From positions 62,001 to 126,000 of the forward strand of contig NZ_JADKPZ010000003.1 of assembly GCF_016106035.1 (NCBI RefSeq): DNA of 64,000 bases, given 5' to 3'. The stretch comes from Arcobacter vandammei (GTDB lineage Bacteria > Campylobacterota > Campylobacteria > Campylobacterales > Arcobacteraceae). How positions within the stretch are numbered: position 1 is the first letter of the stretch; each line of letters opens with the position of its first letter. A program made the translations under genes and the position numbers. Shown piece after piece: positions 55,187 through 64,000 of this stretch. The notes under the pieces are model-generated. The model was not told where the DNA came from. It did not search any database and saw only the letters and a list, made by a program, of their open reading frames with translations.

Positions 55187-57537
55187 TAGTGTAGTCCTTT
55201 GATATTTAACATAATATTTTCTAATTTTTTTATATTTTTATGAAGATTTATAGATAATTCAGCTTTATTTTTATCATTCTCTTCAAAAGTTTTAATCCTA
55301 TTTTGAAGACTCTCTTCTTCATTTTTAAGTCTTTGTTCAAAAGCTTTTAATGGAGCATTTAGAGTATTGAAAAAGTTTTCAATTAAAAGTGAACTAACTT
55401 TTTTTGCTTTTGTTTTAATATCATCTTCAATTCCTTTAAACTGAGTCTTAATAATATCTTCAATAACTCTATCAAGTTCATTTAATCTACCCTCTTTAGA
55501 ACTTCCAACAGCAGAAATAATCTGACTTACCATAATTTCATTATTTGAAGTTAAAAACCCACTTTTAAAATCATCTTGGAAAAATCCTCTTGCATCAAAA
55601 TTCTCATTCTTATGTCCTAGAGCAAAACCTAAATCGTGATATTTTTGTTCACATTGCTCCCCAATAGTTTGAGATTTTTTTATAAATTTATATCTATAAT
55701 CTCTAATTACATCAATAATTCCATCTTTTATAGCAGTTTCAACAATCACTTTTACTCTTGCATTTTCTGGTCTTTTTTTAGTTTTTTCTAAAGAGTATCT
55801 AGTATCATTTACAACTCTTTGTTTTATTACATTTTGTAACTCCAAAAGCTCACTTTGTAGAAATGTTTCTAAAGAATCTATATAAGACTTTGCATCGCCT
55901 TTGTAGTAATTTATATCTTCACTCATAGAAAAAAGGACTCTTTTATTTGACTCTTTTTTCTTATTAAACTCTGCTAATTCAAGCTCTAATTCATCTTTTG
56001 ATTTATTTAATAAAGTTAATTCATAGTTATTAAATGTTACTTGCTTCTCAATTAATCTATTTAATTGAGTTTTTGCTGATTGAATTACTAAATCACCTTT
56101 TTGTGAATTTGTACCAAATAGGCTCTCCATAAGATAGTTTTCTATCTCTAAAATTCCTGTATCTTCCAAGGTAAATCCAGCTTCAAGTGCCTCTTTTTCT
56201 CTACCTGTTCGATGAAGAAGTGCCATATATCCAGAGATTGGAATAAACTTAATAGTTTTTAAAATATGATCTAGTTGAGAGTCTTTGTTCTGTGCTTTTA
56301 ATTGTCTTTCAATAGATGATTTTGTGTAGTTTATAACTTCTTCAAGATTTTTCTTAGAAACTGTATCAGCTCTAGTAATTACTACTAAAAGTTTTGAGAT
56401 ATTTTGGTATAAAACAGCATCAATAATAAACTCAACATCTTTTAAAGTTGCACTTTGGCTTACATTCATTAAGTGCATCATCATATCACATTTACTTATA
56501 TACTCTTTTGTTATCTCTTCTCTTTGAATAACAGGGTCATCAAGTCCTGGAGTATCAACTATTTCTATACCATCACTTAAAAATTTAAGATTGCTTCCTA
56601 ATTCTACATATTTCACAAGGTTGCATTTTTTTTGGCTATGTTCAGCTGAAGTATATAAAGCTAAATCATTTATATCAACTTCATCAAATCTTGAAACTGG
56701 TCTTATGTAATTTTTTAGATTTTCACCAAAGACTCTGTTTGTCTCATTTACAAAATCTCTCATACTTTCTAAACTTTTTGCACTCTCTTCTATTTTTTCC
56801 CACTCTTTACTATCCCAGTAGTAAACTTTTGCATTATCAGTAGGATTGTGTTTAACAATAGTTAAATTTGCAGTTTCAGGAACAACAGCACTTCCTAAAA
56901 TCTCTTTTCCCATAAGTGCATTTAGCATTGTAGATTTTCCAGCATTCATAACACCAGTAATTCCAATAGAGAATTTTTGATTATTTATATAATTATCTAC
57001 ACTATTTAACTCTTCTTGAACTTCGATATTTGATATTTCATCTTTTAACTCAATAAGAATATTCTCAATATTTTGTTTTAAATCCTTAAATGATGATTTA
57101 TTTTCATCATCAATTTTTGATAGATTTAAACTATCTTCATCTTTTAAAGCATCTATTTCTTTGTAATCAAACAAAGAGTGTAGTCTAGTATAGCTATCTT
57201 TATCAATAATATTTTCATTTTGTAAATATTCAAAACTTTGGTTAATTGTTTCAAGATTTGATTTTGTTTTATTTGCTGAAATAATTTCTATAATATTTTC
57301 TTGAATATGATAAAACTCATTCGCATTTGCAGGTGTTTTTATCTTTAGTTGTTGGCAAAGAGTTTTAAAAGAAGTAAGATTTATGTACTTCTCATAATTC
57401 TTCCTATTTGCACTTATAATTAAAGAAAAAATAGTAAAAGTATCAGAATTAAGCTCTATGTGTATTGGCTCTATTTCCAGATTTTTTTCAAAGGTAATTC
57501 CGTGGTATAGTAAAAAATAGTCGTTTGTCAAACTCAT
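55186..57537 (-). CDS. Bacterial dynamin-like GTPase, larger pair member
   Basis: A 783-residue dynamin-family protein. A helical N-terminal extension of about 190 residues precedes the GTPase domain with P-loop GVMNAGKS (195-202), D-T-P-G-L-D-D and T-R-A-D. The rest is a long helical stalk. It is the first gene of the coupled pair and is the longer one; the N-terminal extension could be the partner-binding arm, as in the Campylobacter pair. Likely acts at the inner membrane in remodelling or repair. Confidence 0.92.
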   Translation of the reverse strand: MSLTNDYFLLYHGITFEKNLEIEPIHIELNSDTFTIFSLIISANRKNYEKYINLTSFKTLCQQLKIKTPANANEFYHIQENIIEIISANKTKSNLETINQSFEYLQNENIIDKDSYTRLHSLFDYKEIDALKDEDSLNLSKIDDENKSSFKDLKQNIENILIELKDEISNIEVQEELNSVDNYINNQKFSIGITGVMNAGKSTMLNALMGKEILGSAVVPETANLTIVKHNPTDNAKVYYWDSKEWEKIEESAKSLESMRDFVNETNRVFGENLKNYIRPVSRFDEVDINDLALYTSAEHSQKKCNLVKYVELGSNLKFLSDGIEIVDTPGLDDPVIQREEITKEYISKCDMMMHLMNVSQSATLKDVEFIIDAVLYQNISKLLVVITRADTVSKKNLEEVINYTKSSIERQLKAQNKDSQLDHILKTIKFIPISGYMALLHRTGREKEALEAGFTLEDTGILEIENYLMESLFGTNSQKGDLVIQSAKTQLNRLIEKQVTFNNYELTLLNKSKDELELELAEFNKKKESNKRVLFSMSEDINYYKGDAKSYIDSLETFLQSELLELQNVIKQRVVNDTRYSLEKTKKRPENARVKVIVETAIKDGIIDVIRDYRYKFIKKSQTIGEQCEQKYHDLGFALGHKNENFDARGFFQDDFKSGFLTSNNEIMVSQIISAVGSSKEGRLNELDRVIEDIIKTQFKGIEDDIKTKAKKVSSLLIENFFNTLNAPLKAFEQRLKNEEESLQNRIKTFEENDKNKAELSINLHKNIKKLENIMLNIKGLH

Positions 57538-57557
57538 TTATTGTCTCTCCTAAATAA

Positions 57558-57593
57558 AAAAAGTTAAATATCACCAATGATATTTAACTTTTT
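57558..57593 (-). terminator. Terminator of the frd operon
   Basis: A perfect 16-bp stem (AAAAAGTTAAATATCA and its mirror) with a CCAA loop and a minus-strand T-run. A second 10-bp hairpin (TTTATGAGAG / CTCTCATAAA, 57606-57630) lies between it and the frdB stop. Confidence 0.9.
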
Positions 57594-57633
57594 CTATATT
57601 TCATATTTATGAGAGCTTAACTCTCATAAATTC

Positions 57634-58365
57634 TTATCTAAGTGCTACTAATTTTCTTCTTAAGTAAGCAATTTTATTTTGAAGTGGTAAATGTTTTGGA
57701 CAATGGTCTTCACAAGCCATTAAAGACATACAACCAAATACTCCATCATCATCTCCAATTAATTCATAGAAATCTTCAGCTGTTCTATTATCGTGCGGAT
57801 CTATATCAAATCTTGCAACTCTATTTAATCCAACTGGTCCAACAAATTTTGGTCTCATTAACATTGTTCCACAAGAAGCAACACAAATTCCACACTCAAT
57901 ACATCTATCAAGCTCAAATGTATCATTTGCAACTTTTGGATCAACTCTCTCTTCTAGTTTTGAAATATCAACTTCAGTATTTGAGTGAATCCACGACTCA
58001 ACTCTTTTACTCATGCTATCCATCCATTTACCAGTATTAACTGATAAATCTTTGATTAATTCAAATGCTGGCATTGGCATTAATTGAAGTTTTCCTGAAG
58101 GGTAGTTTGCAATTAATGTTCTACAACCAAGTGCTGGTTTTCCATTTACCATCATTCCACAACTTCCGCAGATTCCTGCTCTACAAACGAAGTCAAAAGA
58201 TAAATCAGGATCATAATTTTCTCTAATTTGATTTAATGCAATAAAAAGAGTCATACCAGCTGTCTCTTCTAATTTATACTCTACAAAGTGAGGTTTTGAA
58301 ACCTTACTTCTAGGATTATATTTAAGAACTGAAATTGTAATTTCTCTACCTTTTTGCGTACTCAT
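57634..58365 (-). CDS. frdB: Fumarate reductase iron-sulfur subunit
   Basis: A 243-residue subunit carrying three clusters: [2Fe-2S] in [10 protein letters not shown]...G-C, [4Fe-4S] in [12 protein letters not shown] and [3Fe-4S] in [13 protein letters not shown]. It passes electrons between the cytochrome b and flavin subunits. Its start touches the end of frdA. The similarity and gene order CAB match Wolinella and Campylobacter quinol:fumarate reductase. Confidence 0.97.
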   Translation of the reverse strand: MSTQKGREITISVLKYNPRSKVSKPHFVEYKLEETAGMTLFIALNQIRENYDPDLSFDFVCRAGICGSCGMMVNGKPALGCRTLIANYPSGKLQLMPMPAFELIKDLSVNTGKWMDSMSKRVESWIHSNTEVDISKLEERVDPKVANDTFELDRCIECGICVASCGTMLMRPKFVGPVGLNRVARFDIDPHDNRTAEDFYELIGDDDGVFGCMSLMACEDHCPKHLPLQNKIAYLRRKLVALR

Positions 58366-60350
58366 TATTTATCTCCTGCTCTTTCGTTTTTCTCTTTGTA
58401 GTTCATTGGTAAACTAAACGGCATTAAAGCATCTTGGATTTGATGTCTATCTTTACCTTCAGCTTGCATTTTCTCCGTGATACTATCTACTTGCTCTTGT
58501 CTAATTGCTGAATCTTCATGTTCTATAATCATACCTTTTGCACCATATCCTCTAAATGCAGGAGGCATCTCCATAGTCATAATATCAAGTGGTTCATAAG
58601 TGATTGTTGGCTCCATATCATCTTTAGAAGGCCAAGATGTAAGAGTTCTATTTAACCAGTTTTTATCATCTCTCATTAAATAATCTTCTCTATAGTGAGC
58701 ACCTCTACTTTCAGTTCTCTCTCTAGCACCTTTTGCAACACATAAAGCAACTTTAAGCATTTTTGGAACTCTGTAAGCTTCTTCAAGTTCTGGATTTCCA
58801 ACTCTCTCTTTTGATTTAACAGTAATTTTTTTAGTTTTAGCTAATAACTCTTTTAACTCTTCAACAGCCTCTTTTAATGGCTCTCCACTTCTAAAGATTC
58901 CTACTTTGTCATCCATTAGTTGTTTCATTCTATTTTTAATTTTAAAAATATCTTCGCTACCATTGTATGATAAAAGTTCATCAATATAAGCATCTTGCTC
59001 ATCTAAGAATTTTTGAACAGTTTTTGTAGGAATTGTTACATCATTTGCTAAACAGTAATCAGCAAAATAGTTACCAATAATCATACCAGCAACAACAGTT
59101 TCAGATACTGAGTTTCCACCAAGTCTGTTAAATCCGTGCATATCCCAACAAGCAGCTTCACCACAAGCAAATAGACCTGCTAATTTTTGTGATTCACCAG
59201 TTGGTTTTGTTCTAATACCACCCATTGAGTAGTGTTGCATTGGTAAAACTGGTGCCCAACCTTTTGGACCTTCATCAGCTGGATCAATACCGTTGAAAAT
59301 TTGACAAATCTCTTGAACATCTCTTAGGTTTTTCTCAATATGTTCTCTACCTAAAATAGATATATCTAGCCATACATGGTAACCATAAGGTGAAGGAACA
59401 CCTTTACCATTTCTAATATGCTCAATCATTCTTCTTGAAACAACGTCTCTTGAAGCTAGTTCTTTTTTCTCTGGCTCGTAATCTGGCATAAATCTATGAC
59501 CATCAACATCTCTTAAAATTCCACCATCTCCTCTACAACCTTCTGTTAATAGAATTCCAGATGGAACGATTGGAGTTGGGTGAAATTGAACTGCTTCCAT
59601 ATTTCCTAAAGTTGCAATTCCAGTTTCAAGTGCAATAGCTGCTCCTGTTCCTTCACAAATAACTGCATTTGTAGTTTGTTTAAAGATTCTTCCATATCCA
59701 CCTGTTGCAATACATGTACCTTTTGCCACATAAGCTTCAAGTTCACCAGTTACTAAATCTCTAACAACAGCTCCATAACATCTTCCATTTTCGTGAATTA
59801 AGCTTAAAGCCTCTTTTCTATCTCTAATATCAACATCATGTTTTAGTGCTTCATTTGCAACACCAAAAAGCATTGTATGACCTGTAGCATCAGCCGTATA
59901 ACAAGTTCTCCATTTTTTAGTACCACCAAAGTCTCTTGATGTGATTAAACCATGTCTATCTTCATCTTCAGTAATAGTTGTTTTTTTAGCATTAATAACA
60001 GCTTCTCTTGTACCAGCTTCTACTCTTGACCAAGGAACACCCCAAGATGCTAACTCTCTAATTGCTTTTGGTGCAGTATGTACGAACATTCTTGCAACTT
60101 CTTGATCACATCCCCAGTCAGAACCTTTTACAGTATCAGCAAAGTGTAAATCTTCATTATCTCCATCAGACATTTTAGAGTTTCCTAAAGATGCTTGCAT
60201 ACCACCTTGAGCAGCAGCAGAGTGTGATCTTTTAACAGGAACTAAAGATAAAACGATTGTACTTAAACCTTTTTTTTGTGCAGCAACAGCAGCTCTAAGA
60301 CCTGCAAGTCCTCCACCAATAACTAGTGCATCACAGTAATTAATTTTCAT
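58365..60350 (-). CDS. frdA: Fumarate reductase flavoprotein subunit
   Basis: A 661-residue catalytic subunit. The FAD-binding [10 protein letters not shown] (12-21), the covalent-FAD histidine H43 in [10 protein letters not shown] and the active-site region H-F-N-R-L-G-G-N-S-like (G-F-N-R-L-G-G-N-S) are present. It reduces fumarate at the cytoplasmic side of the membrane; in this phylum it can also serve as succinate dehydrogenase. Confidence 0.97.
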   Translation of the reverse strand: MKINYCDALVIGGGLAGLRAAVAAQKKGLSTIVLSLVPVKRSHSAAAQGGMQASLGNSKMSDGDNEDLHFADTVKGSDWGCDQEVARMFVHTAPKAIRELASWGVPWSRVEAGTREAVINAKKTTITEDEDRHGLITSRDFGGTKKWRTCYTADATGHTMLFGVANEALKHDVDIRDRKEALSLIHENGRCYGAVVRDLVTGELEAYVAKGTCIATGGYGRIFKQTTNAVICEGTGAAIALETGIATLGNMEAVQFHPTPIVPSGILLTEGCRGDGGILRDVDGHRFMPDYEPEKKELASRDVVSRRMIEHIRNGKGVPSPYGYHVWLDISILGREHIEKNLRDVQEICQIFNGIDPADEGPKGWAPVLPMQHYSMGGIRTKPTGESQKLAGLFACGEAACWDMHGFNRLGGNSVSETVVAGMIIGNYFADYCLANDVTIPTKTVQKFLDEQDAYIDELLSYNGSEDIFKIKNRMKQLMDDKVGIFRSGEPLKEAVEELKELLAKTKKITVKSKERVGNPELEEAYRVPKMLKVALCVAKGARERTESRGAHYREDYLMRDDKNWLNRTLTSWPSKDDMEPTITYEPLDIMTMEMPPAFRGYGAKGMIIEHEDSAIRQEQVDSITEKMQAEGKDRHQIQDALMPFSLPMNYKEKNERAGDK

Positions 60351-61150
60351 TATGCAATTCCTCCAACACTTTTAGTTTTTAATTCATAATTCATAATTTT
60401 TGCAGATGGTTGGAAAGAACCTCTATCAATACCATTTTTAGAATTTTCGTAACCGATTTTCATATAAGCTGCAAGTGAAGCAAATCCTAAAACTAAGAAG
60501 AACACTGTTAATGCCCATTTTAATTTTTTAAGAGTTTTTCTAGTCTCTTTTGGGTTTTCTCCATCAAACCAACCCCACTTAACACAGAGTCTGTATAGTC
60601 CAATTGTTCCGTGGAACTCAACAGCTAATAATAAAAGAATGTAAAGTGGCCACATATACTCTTCCCAAACTCTAGCACTACTTTCGTATGGTCCGATTGC
60701 ATCTGAATGAGTCATAATTACATATAAATGCACTGAACCTAAGAAGAACATTGCAAATCCTGTAAATGCTTGTGTAAACCAAAGTTTTGTATCATCGTGT
60801 CCCATACTTTTTGAGTGAGCTTTAATTACTTGGTACTGTTTGAAGTTACCTGGTAATTTTCTCATACCTAAAGCAGCATGAACTATGAAAATAACAAAAA
60901 TTACAATAGCAGCAATAGATACTAAAAGTGGATTTCCACCCTCAAAAATAAAACTACCTTCTAAAAGTTTTGTAACATAGTACATAAAGTCTTTTGACAC
61001 CAAAATAGATGCAACAAGCATCATATGTGCCCACATAAATAGAGCTAGAAATCCACCTGTGAAACTTTGAATAAAATCAAGTTTTGCAGGTAATCTACTC
61101 TTTTTCCCTTCTGTTGTTTTTCCCAAATAACCCTCTATTAGGTCACTCAT
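60350..61150 (-). CDS. frdC: Fumarate reductase cytochrome b subunit
   Basis: A 266-residue five-helix membrane anchor of the dihaem type. Histidines in M-W-A-H-M, V-H-A-A-L, S-V-H-L-Y and V-E-F-H-G are suited to bind two b haems. It exchanges electrons with menaquinone. It is the first gene of frdCAB, with an AAGGATAG site, and shares a base with frdA. Confidence 0.95.
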   Translation of the reverse strand: MSDLIEGYLGKTTEGKKSRLPAKLDFIQSFTGGFLALFMWAHMMLVASILVSKDFMYYVTKLLEGSFIFEGGNPLLVSIAAIVIFVIFIVHAALGMRKLPGNFKQYQVIKAHSKSMGHDDTKLWFTQAFTGFAMFFLGSVHLYVIMTHSDAIGPYESSARVWEEYMWPLYILLLLAVEFHGTIGLYRLCVKWGWFDGENPKETRKTLKKLKWALTVFFLVLGFASLAAYMKIGYENSKNGIDRGSFQPSAKIMNYELKTKSVGGIA

Positions 61151-61274
61151 TTGCTATCCTTTCTTGCGATTTTAGATTTCACAAAATCATAGCAAAATAA
61201 TAGTTTAAAGTTTCTTCAATGGCTTAGAGAATATTAACTTTTTGTTAATGTATAGTGGTAAAAAAGTTACACCT

Positions 61275-61292
61275 AATCCCCAAGTGGGGATT
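61275..61292 (-). terminator. GC-rich hairpin downstream of nuoN
   Basis: AATCCCC-AAGT-GGGGATT, 44 bases beyond the nuoN stop and followed on the minus strand by a T6 run about 10 bases on. It plausibly ends the nuo operon before the frd promoter region. The rest of this 185-base gap shows no gene. Confidence 0.55.
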
Positions 61293-61335
61293 TAAGGGAG
61301 TTTCTGAAATTATATATTGTTTCGTTTCTAAACAA

Positions 61336-62856
61336 TTAGTTTAAAAATAGTGATTGAATAGCTATATTTGTAAGGTGTGTAATTGTATCAATACTAAGTG
61401 ATGGAATAAAGAAAATTATAGCACTTCCAATACCACCAATTATTGTTGCAATTGCTACAACTGCTATTGCATAATTTGAAACACTCTTTTCATTGAAATT
61501 TTGAGTTGCACAAGCTTCTTTTACAGGATAAAAATAGATAGCTGCGATTAATCTAAAGTAGTAGTAAATAGAAACAATAGTCGCAAGAATTGCAAGAATT
61601 GCTATTAATGTGTAACCAGCTTTTATTGTTTCAGTAAATACATAAAGTTTTCCTATAAATCCTATAGTTCCAGGTATTCCTGCTAAAGATAATAAAAATA
61701 TAGTAAGCATTAAAGCATAAAAAGGTCTTTGTTTTGCTAAACCATTAAAATCACTAAAAGTAACTCTTATAAGTGATTTTGAATTTATTTGAGAAATTAA
61801 ACCAAAAGAACCAAGTGCTGCTAACATATATGCAAGTAGATAGAACATTATAGAGTAAGATACATCTATATTTGCTATTTTTGTATTATCATAAGTTAGA
61901 GCAACAAAAGCCATTAAAATATATCCCGTATGAACTATTGAAGATGCTGCTAACATTCTTTTTACACTCTCTTGAGTAAGAGCTAACCAAGTTCCAATAA
62001 CTAAAGTTGCAATTACAACAATAGTTAATAAAGTATCCCAAAAATCAAAAATAGGTGCAACTGTATCAAGAATGATTCTTAAGAAAAGTGCAAAAATTGA
62101 TATTTTAAAAGTTGAAGCCATAAATGCTGTTACAATCATAGGAGCTCCTTGATAAACATCAAGTAACCAAGATTGGAATGGAAAGGCTGCAATTTTAAAT
62201 AAAAATGTAAATAAAATTAGAGTTAAACCAATATAAACTAAAACTAAATCATTTGTATTCGCATTTATAATATAGTTTTGAATATCTGCAAAATTTGTAG
62301 AAACTACAGTTCCATAAACTAAAACTAAGCCTAAAAGGAAAAATGCTCCAACAAAAGCACCTAAAACTAAATATTTAAATAAAGCTTCAATTCTTTTTGA
62401 ATTGTCTTGATTAAATCCAACCATAACATAAACAGAAAAAGATGCAATTTCAAGAGCTATAAATGCAGTAACTAGCTCATTTGCTTGAGTTAAAATCATC
62501 ATTCCAAATAGTGCAAATAAAATTAAACTAAAAAATTCACCTTTAAAATATTCTCTATTTCTAAAATAACTCTCACCAATTAAAACAGTTAAAAGTGTTC
62601 CAAAAATAAGCATTGTATTAAAGAAGTTTGAGAAACTATCAAATGTTAAAAGGTTATGTAAAAAACTTTCATAGGCTTGAACAGAGTAGTTTGTATTTAT
62701 ATTTACTAAAGAAAATACTAAAGCAAAAACTAAAAATAGCGAAGTTACAACAATATGAGTTTTTGTAGAGATTTTTTCATACATACTTAAAAACATAAGT
62801 ACTAATGCTCCAACTAAAACTACAAGTGTTGGTAAAACTAGAATAAATTGATTCAT
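61336..62856 (-). CDS. nuoN: NADH-quinone oxidoreductase subunit N
   Basis: A 506-residue antiporter-like membrane subunit of complex I with about 14 helices. The proton-channel residues lie in helices such as [16 protein letters not shown] (Glu) and I-A-A-F-P-F-Q-S-W (Lys region). It overlaps nuoM by four bases and is the last gene of the operon. Confidence 0.95.
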   Translation of the reverse strand: MNQFILVLPTLVVLVGALVLMFLSMYEKISTKTHIVVTSLFLVFALVFSLVNINTNYSVQAYESFLHNLLTFDSFSNFFNTMLIFGTLLTVLIGESYFRNREYFKGEFFSLILFALFGMMILTQANELVTAFIALEIASFSVYVMVGFNQDNSKRIEALFKYLVLGAFVGAFFLLGLVLVYGTVVSTNFADIQNYIINANTNDLVLVYIGLTLILFTFLFKIAAFPFQSWLLDVYQGAPMIVTAFMASTFKISIFALFLRIILDTVAPIFDFWDTLLTIVVIATLVIGTWLALTQESVKRMLAASSIVHTGYILMAFVALTYDNTKIANIDVSYSIMFYLLAYMLAALGSFGLISQINSKSLIRVTFSDFNGLAKQRPFYALMLTIFLLSLAGIPGTIGFIGKLYVFTETIKAGYTLIAILAILATIVSIYYYFRLIAAIYFYPVKEACATQNFNEKSVSNYAIAVVAIATIIGGIGSAIIFFIPSLSIDTITHLTNIAIQSLFLN

Positions 62857-64000
62857 TTTGTTGCTCCAATTTGTAAAATATCTTGTAAATATGAATTTAC
62901 AGTTGGCTCATAGATATTTGTAAAAATATCAGGAAAAAATCCCATAACAAAGATTAGAAGCACCCAAGGAGTTAAAGCTAAAATCTCTTTAATTTTTAAA
63001 TCTTTCATTGAAAGTTCTTCTTGATTCTCTTTTCTATCTTGTAAAATTGCTCTTTGAAACATCCAAAGCATATATGAAGCTCCAATAATCACTGATAGTG
63101 CTGCAAAAATTCCAAGATATAAGTTAAACTCAAATACTCCAAAAATAATTAAAAATTCAGATACAAATCCACTAGTTCCTGGAAGTCCCACATTTGAAAA
63201 TAGCATAATTGCAAAAATAAATGTAAGAATAGGTGCTTTTTTAGCAATTCCACCTAAATCTTTAATTTTTTTAGTTCCTGTTTGATCTTGAATATTTCCA
63301 ACAAGTAAAAACAGTGCTCCTGTTGCTATGGCATGAGCCATTACTAAATATAAAGCACCATTTAAACCATAAGATGTAAGAGTAAATACACCAGCAGCAA
63401 TAAAACTAAGGTGAGATGCTGAAGAGTATGCAAACATTCTTTTTATATCTTCTTGAGTTAAAGCTGCAATACCAAAATATACCATTCCAAAAATACCAAT
63501 AAATACTAGATATGTTGAGTATAGTTGAACTTCATCAGGGAAAATAGGAATTAAAAATCTAATAACAGCATAAATTCCTAGTTTTGCCATAATAGATGAA
63601 AGGATAAATACTGCACCAGTAGGAGCATTTTTATATGTTGCCATAATCCAAGTATGAACAGGAAATAGTGGAATTTTTATTGCAAAGGCAAATAAGAATG
63701 CTAGGAATAACCAAGTTTTAGTTGAAGAATTAAGTGAAGTTATTTTTGCTAAATCATTATAAGCAAAAGACCAAGCACCAAACTCATTTGCATAACTCAT
63801 TCCTAAATAGAATATTGCAAGTAACATAAATAGTGAACCAGCCATAGTATAGATAGTTACTTTTAAAGTAGTTGCTATTTTGTCTCCACTTCCATACATT
63901 CCTATCATTAGGAATATTGGAATTAACATAAGCTCCCAAAAGAAGTAAAATAGAACTATATCTAATGATAATAATGCTCCTGTAACACCAGTTTGTACTA
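62853..64000 (-). CDS. nuoM: NADH-quinone oxidoreductase subunit M (5' end outside window)
   Basis: At least 382 residues of an antiporter-like complex I subunit. The frame stays open through 64000 ([24 protein letters not shown]), so the internal Met at 63929 is not the start. The W-E-L-M helix with its conserved Glu, I-P-L-F-P-V-H-T-W and S-S-A-S-H-L-S-F are NuoM marks. A full protein of roughly 500 residues would begin beyond the right edge. Confidence 0.95.
   Translation of the reverse strand, partial: VQTGVTGALLSLDIVLFYFFWELMLIPIFLMIGMYGSGDKIATTLKVTIYTMAGSLFMLLAIFYLGMSYANEFGAWSFAYNDLAKITSLNSSTKTWLFLAFLFAFAIKIPLFPVHTWIMATYKNAPTGAVFILSSIMAKLGIYAVIRFLIPIFPDEVQLYSTYLVFIGIFGMVYFGIAALTQEDIKRMFAYSSASHLSFIAAGVFTLTSYGLNGALYLVMAHAIATGALFLLVGNIQDQTGTKKIKDLGGIAKKAPILTFIFAIMLFSNVGLPGTSGFVSEFLIIFGVFEFNLYLGIFAALSVIIGASYMLWMFQRAILQDRKENQEELSMKDLKIKEILALTPWVLLIFVMGFFPDIFTNIYEPTVNSYLQDILQIGATK

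Noticed and set aside
57642-58040. 132-residue plus-strand frame opposite frdB
   Set aside because: It is the antisense of a highly conserved gene, has no ribosome-binding site and a Leu/Tyr/Gln-rich composition typical of reverse reading.

Overview
The window is an AT-rich (low-GC), tightly packed bacterial chromosome segment. The fumarate reductase frdCAB beside nuoMN, a Campylobacter-type dynamin-like protein pair, an lpxE/eptA-like pairing and the general protein style point to a Campylobacterota member, most likely an Arcobacter-group organism (Arcobacteraceae). That assignment is an inference from gene content and protein style; no rRNA or tRNA gene was seen. No intergenic gap exceeds about 190 bases.

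Layout. 1-3422: the end of a probable cytosine methyltransferase followed by an McrB-like/McrC-like pair, resembling a LlaJI-type restriction cassette. 3600-7148: dnaE. 7232-8982: a second restriction-modification pair (C5 methyltransferase plus a PD-(D/E)xK-like protein) lying directly before surE. 9799-16009: housekeeping genes (pyrB, pabB, a pabC-like gene), a fatty-acid cis/trans isomerase lipoprotein, a periplasmic transglutaminase-like peptidase and two small unknown genes. 16032-19400 (minus): fabH-plsX-rpmF-yceD-ndk and a ferredoxin. 19582-28552: peroxiredoxin, rho, gdhA, a uracil-DNA-glycosylase-like gene, murI-dnaX, a Dsb-like thiol oxidoreductase and hemC. 28554-32123: an mcrC / DUF1016 (YhcG-like) nuclease / mcrB cassette starting one base after hemC. 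32838-40063: the 2-methylcitrate cycle (prpB-prpC-acnD-prpF) with a divergent, unfamiliar DNA-binding regulator and strong hairpins at every gene junction.

40111-42932 is the most unusual stretch: a divergently regulated cluster of small membrane proteins under an XRE regulator. Its first and last genes carry related soluble domains. One keeps an R-x4-H (HEPN RNase-like) motif and the other has lost it. I know of no described system with this layout. 44062-46412 holds a MotA/MotB-like (ZorAB-like) motor pair with a 42-residue third gene. 46549-53159 is an envelope block: L,D-transpeptidase, HPP protein, PhnA, an LtaS-like transferase, and a phosphoethanolamine transferase with a PAP2 phosphatase. 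53162-57537 encodes two dynamin-like GTPases. 57634-64000 holds frdBAC and nuoN/nuoM, with nuoM running off the right edge.

How it fits together: conserved chromosomal blocks (replication, lipid synthesis, respiration, propionate catabolism) are interleaved with at least four candidate defence loci (1-3422, 7232-8982, 28554-32123, 40111-42932) and a possible fifth (44062-46412). Several of these begin or end within a few bases of housekeeping genes.
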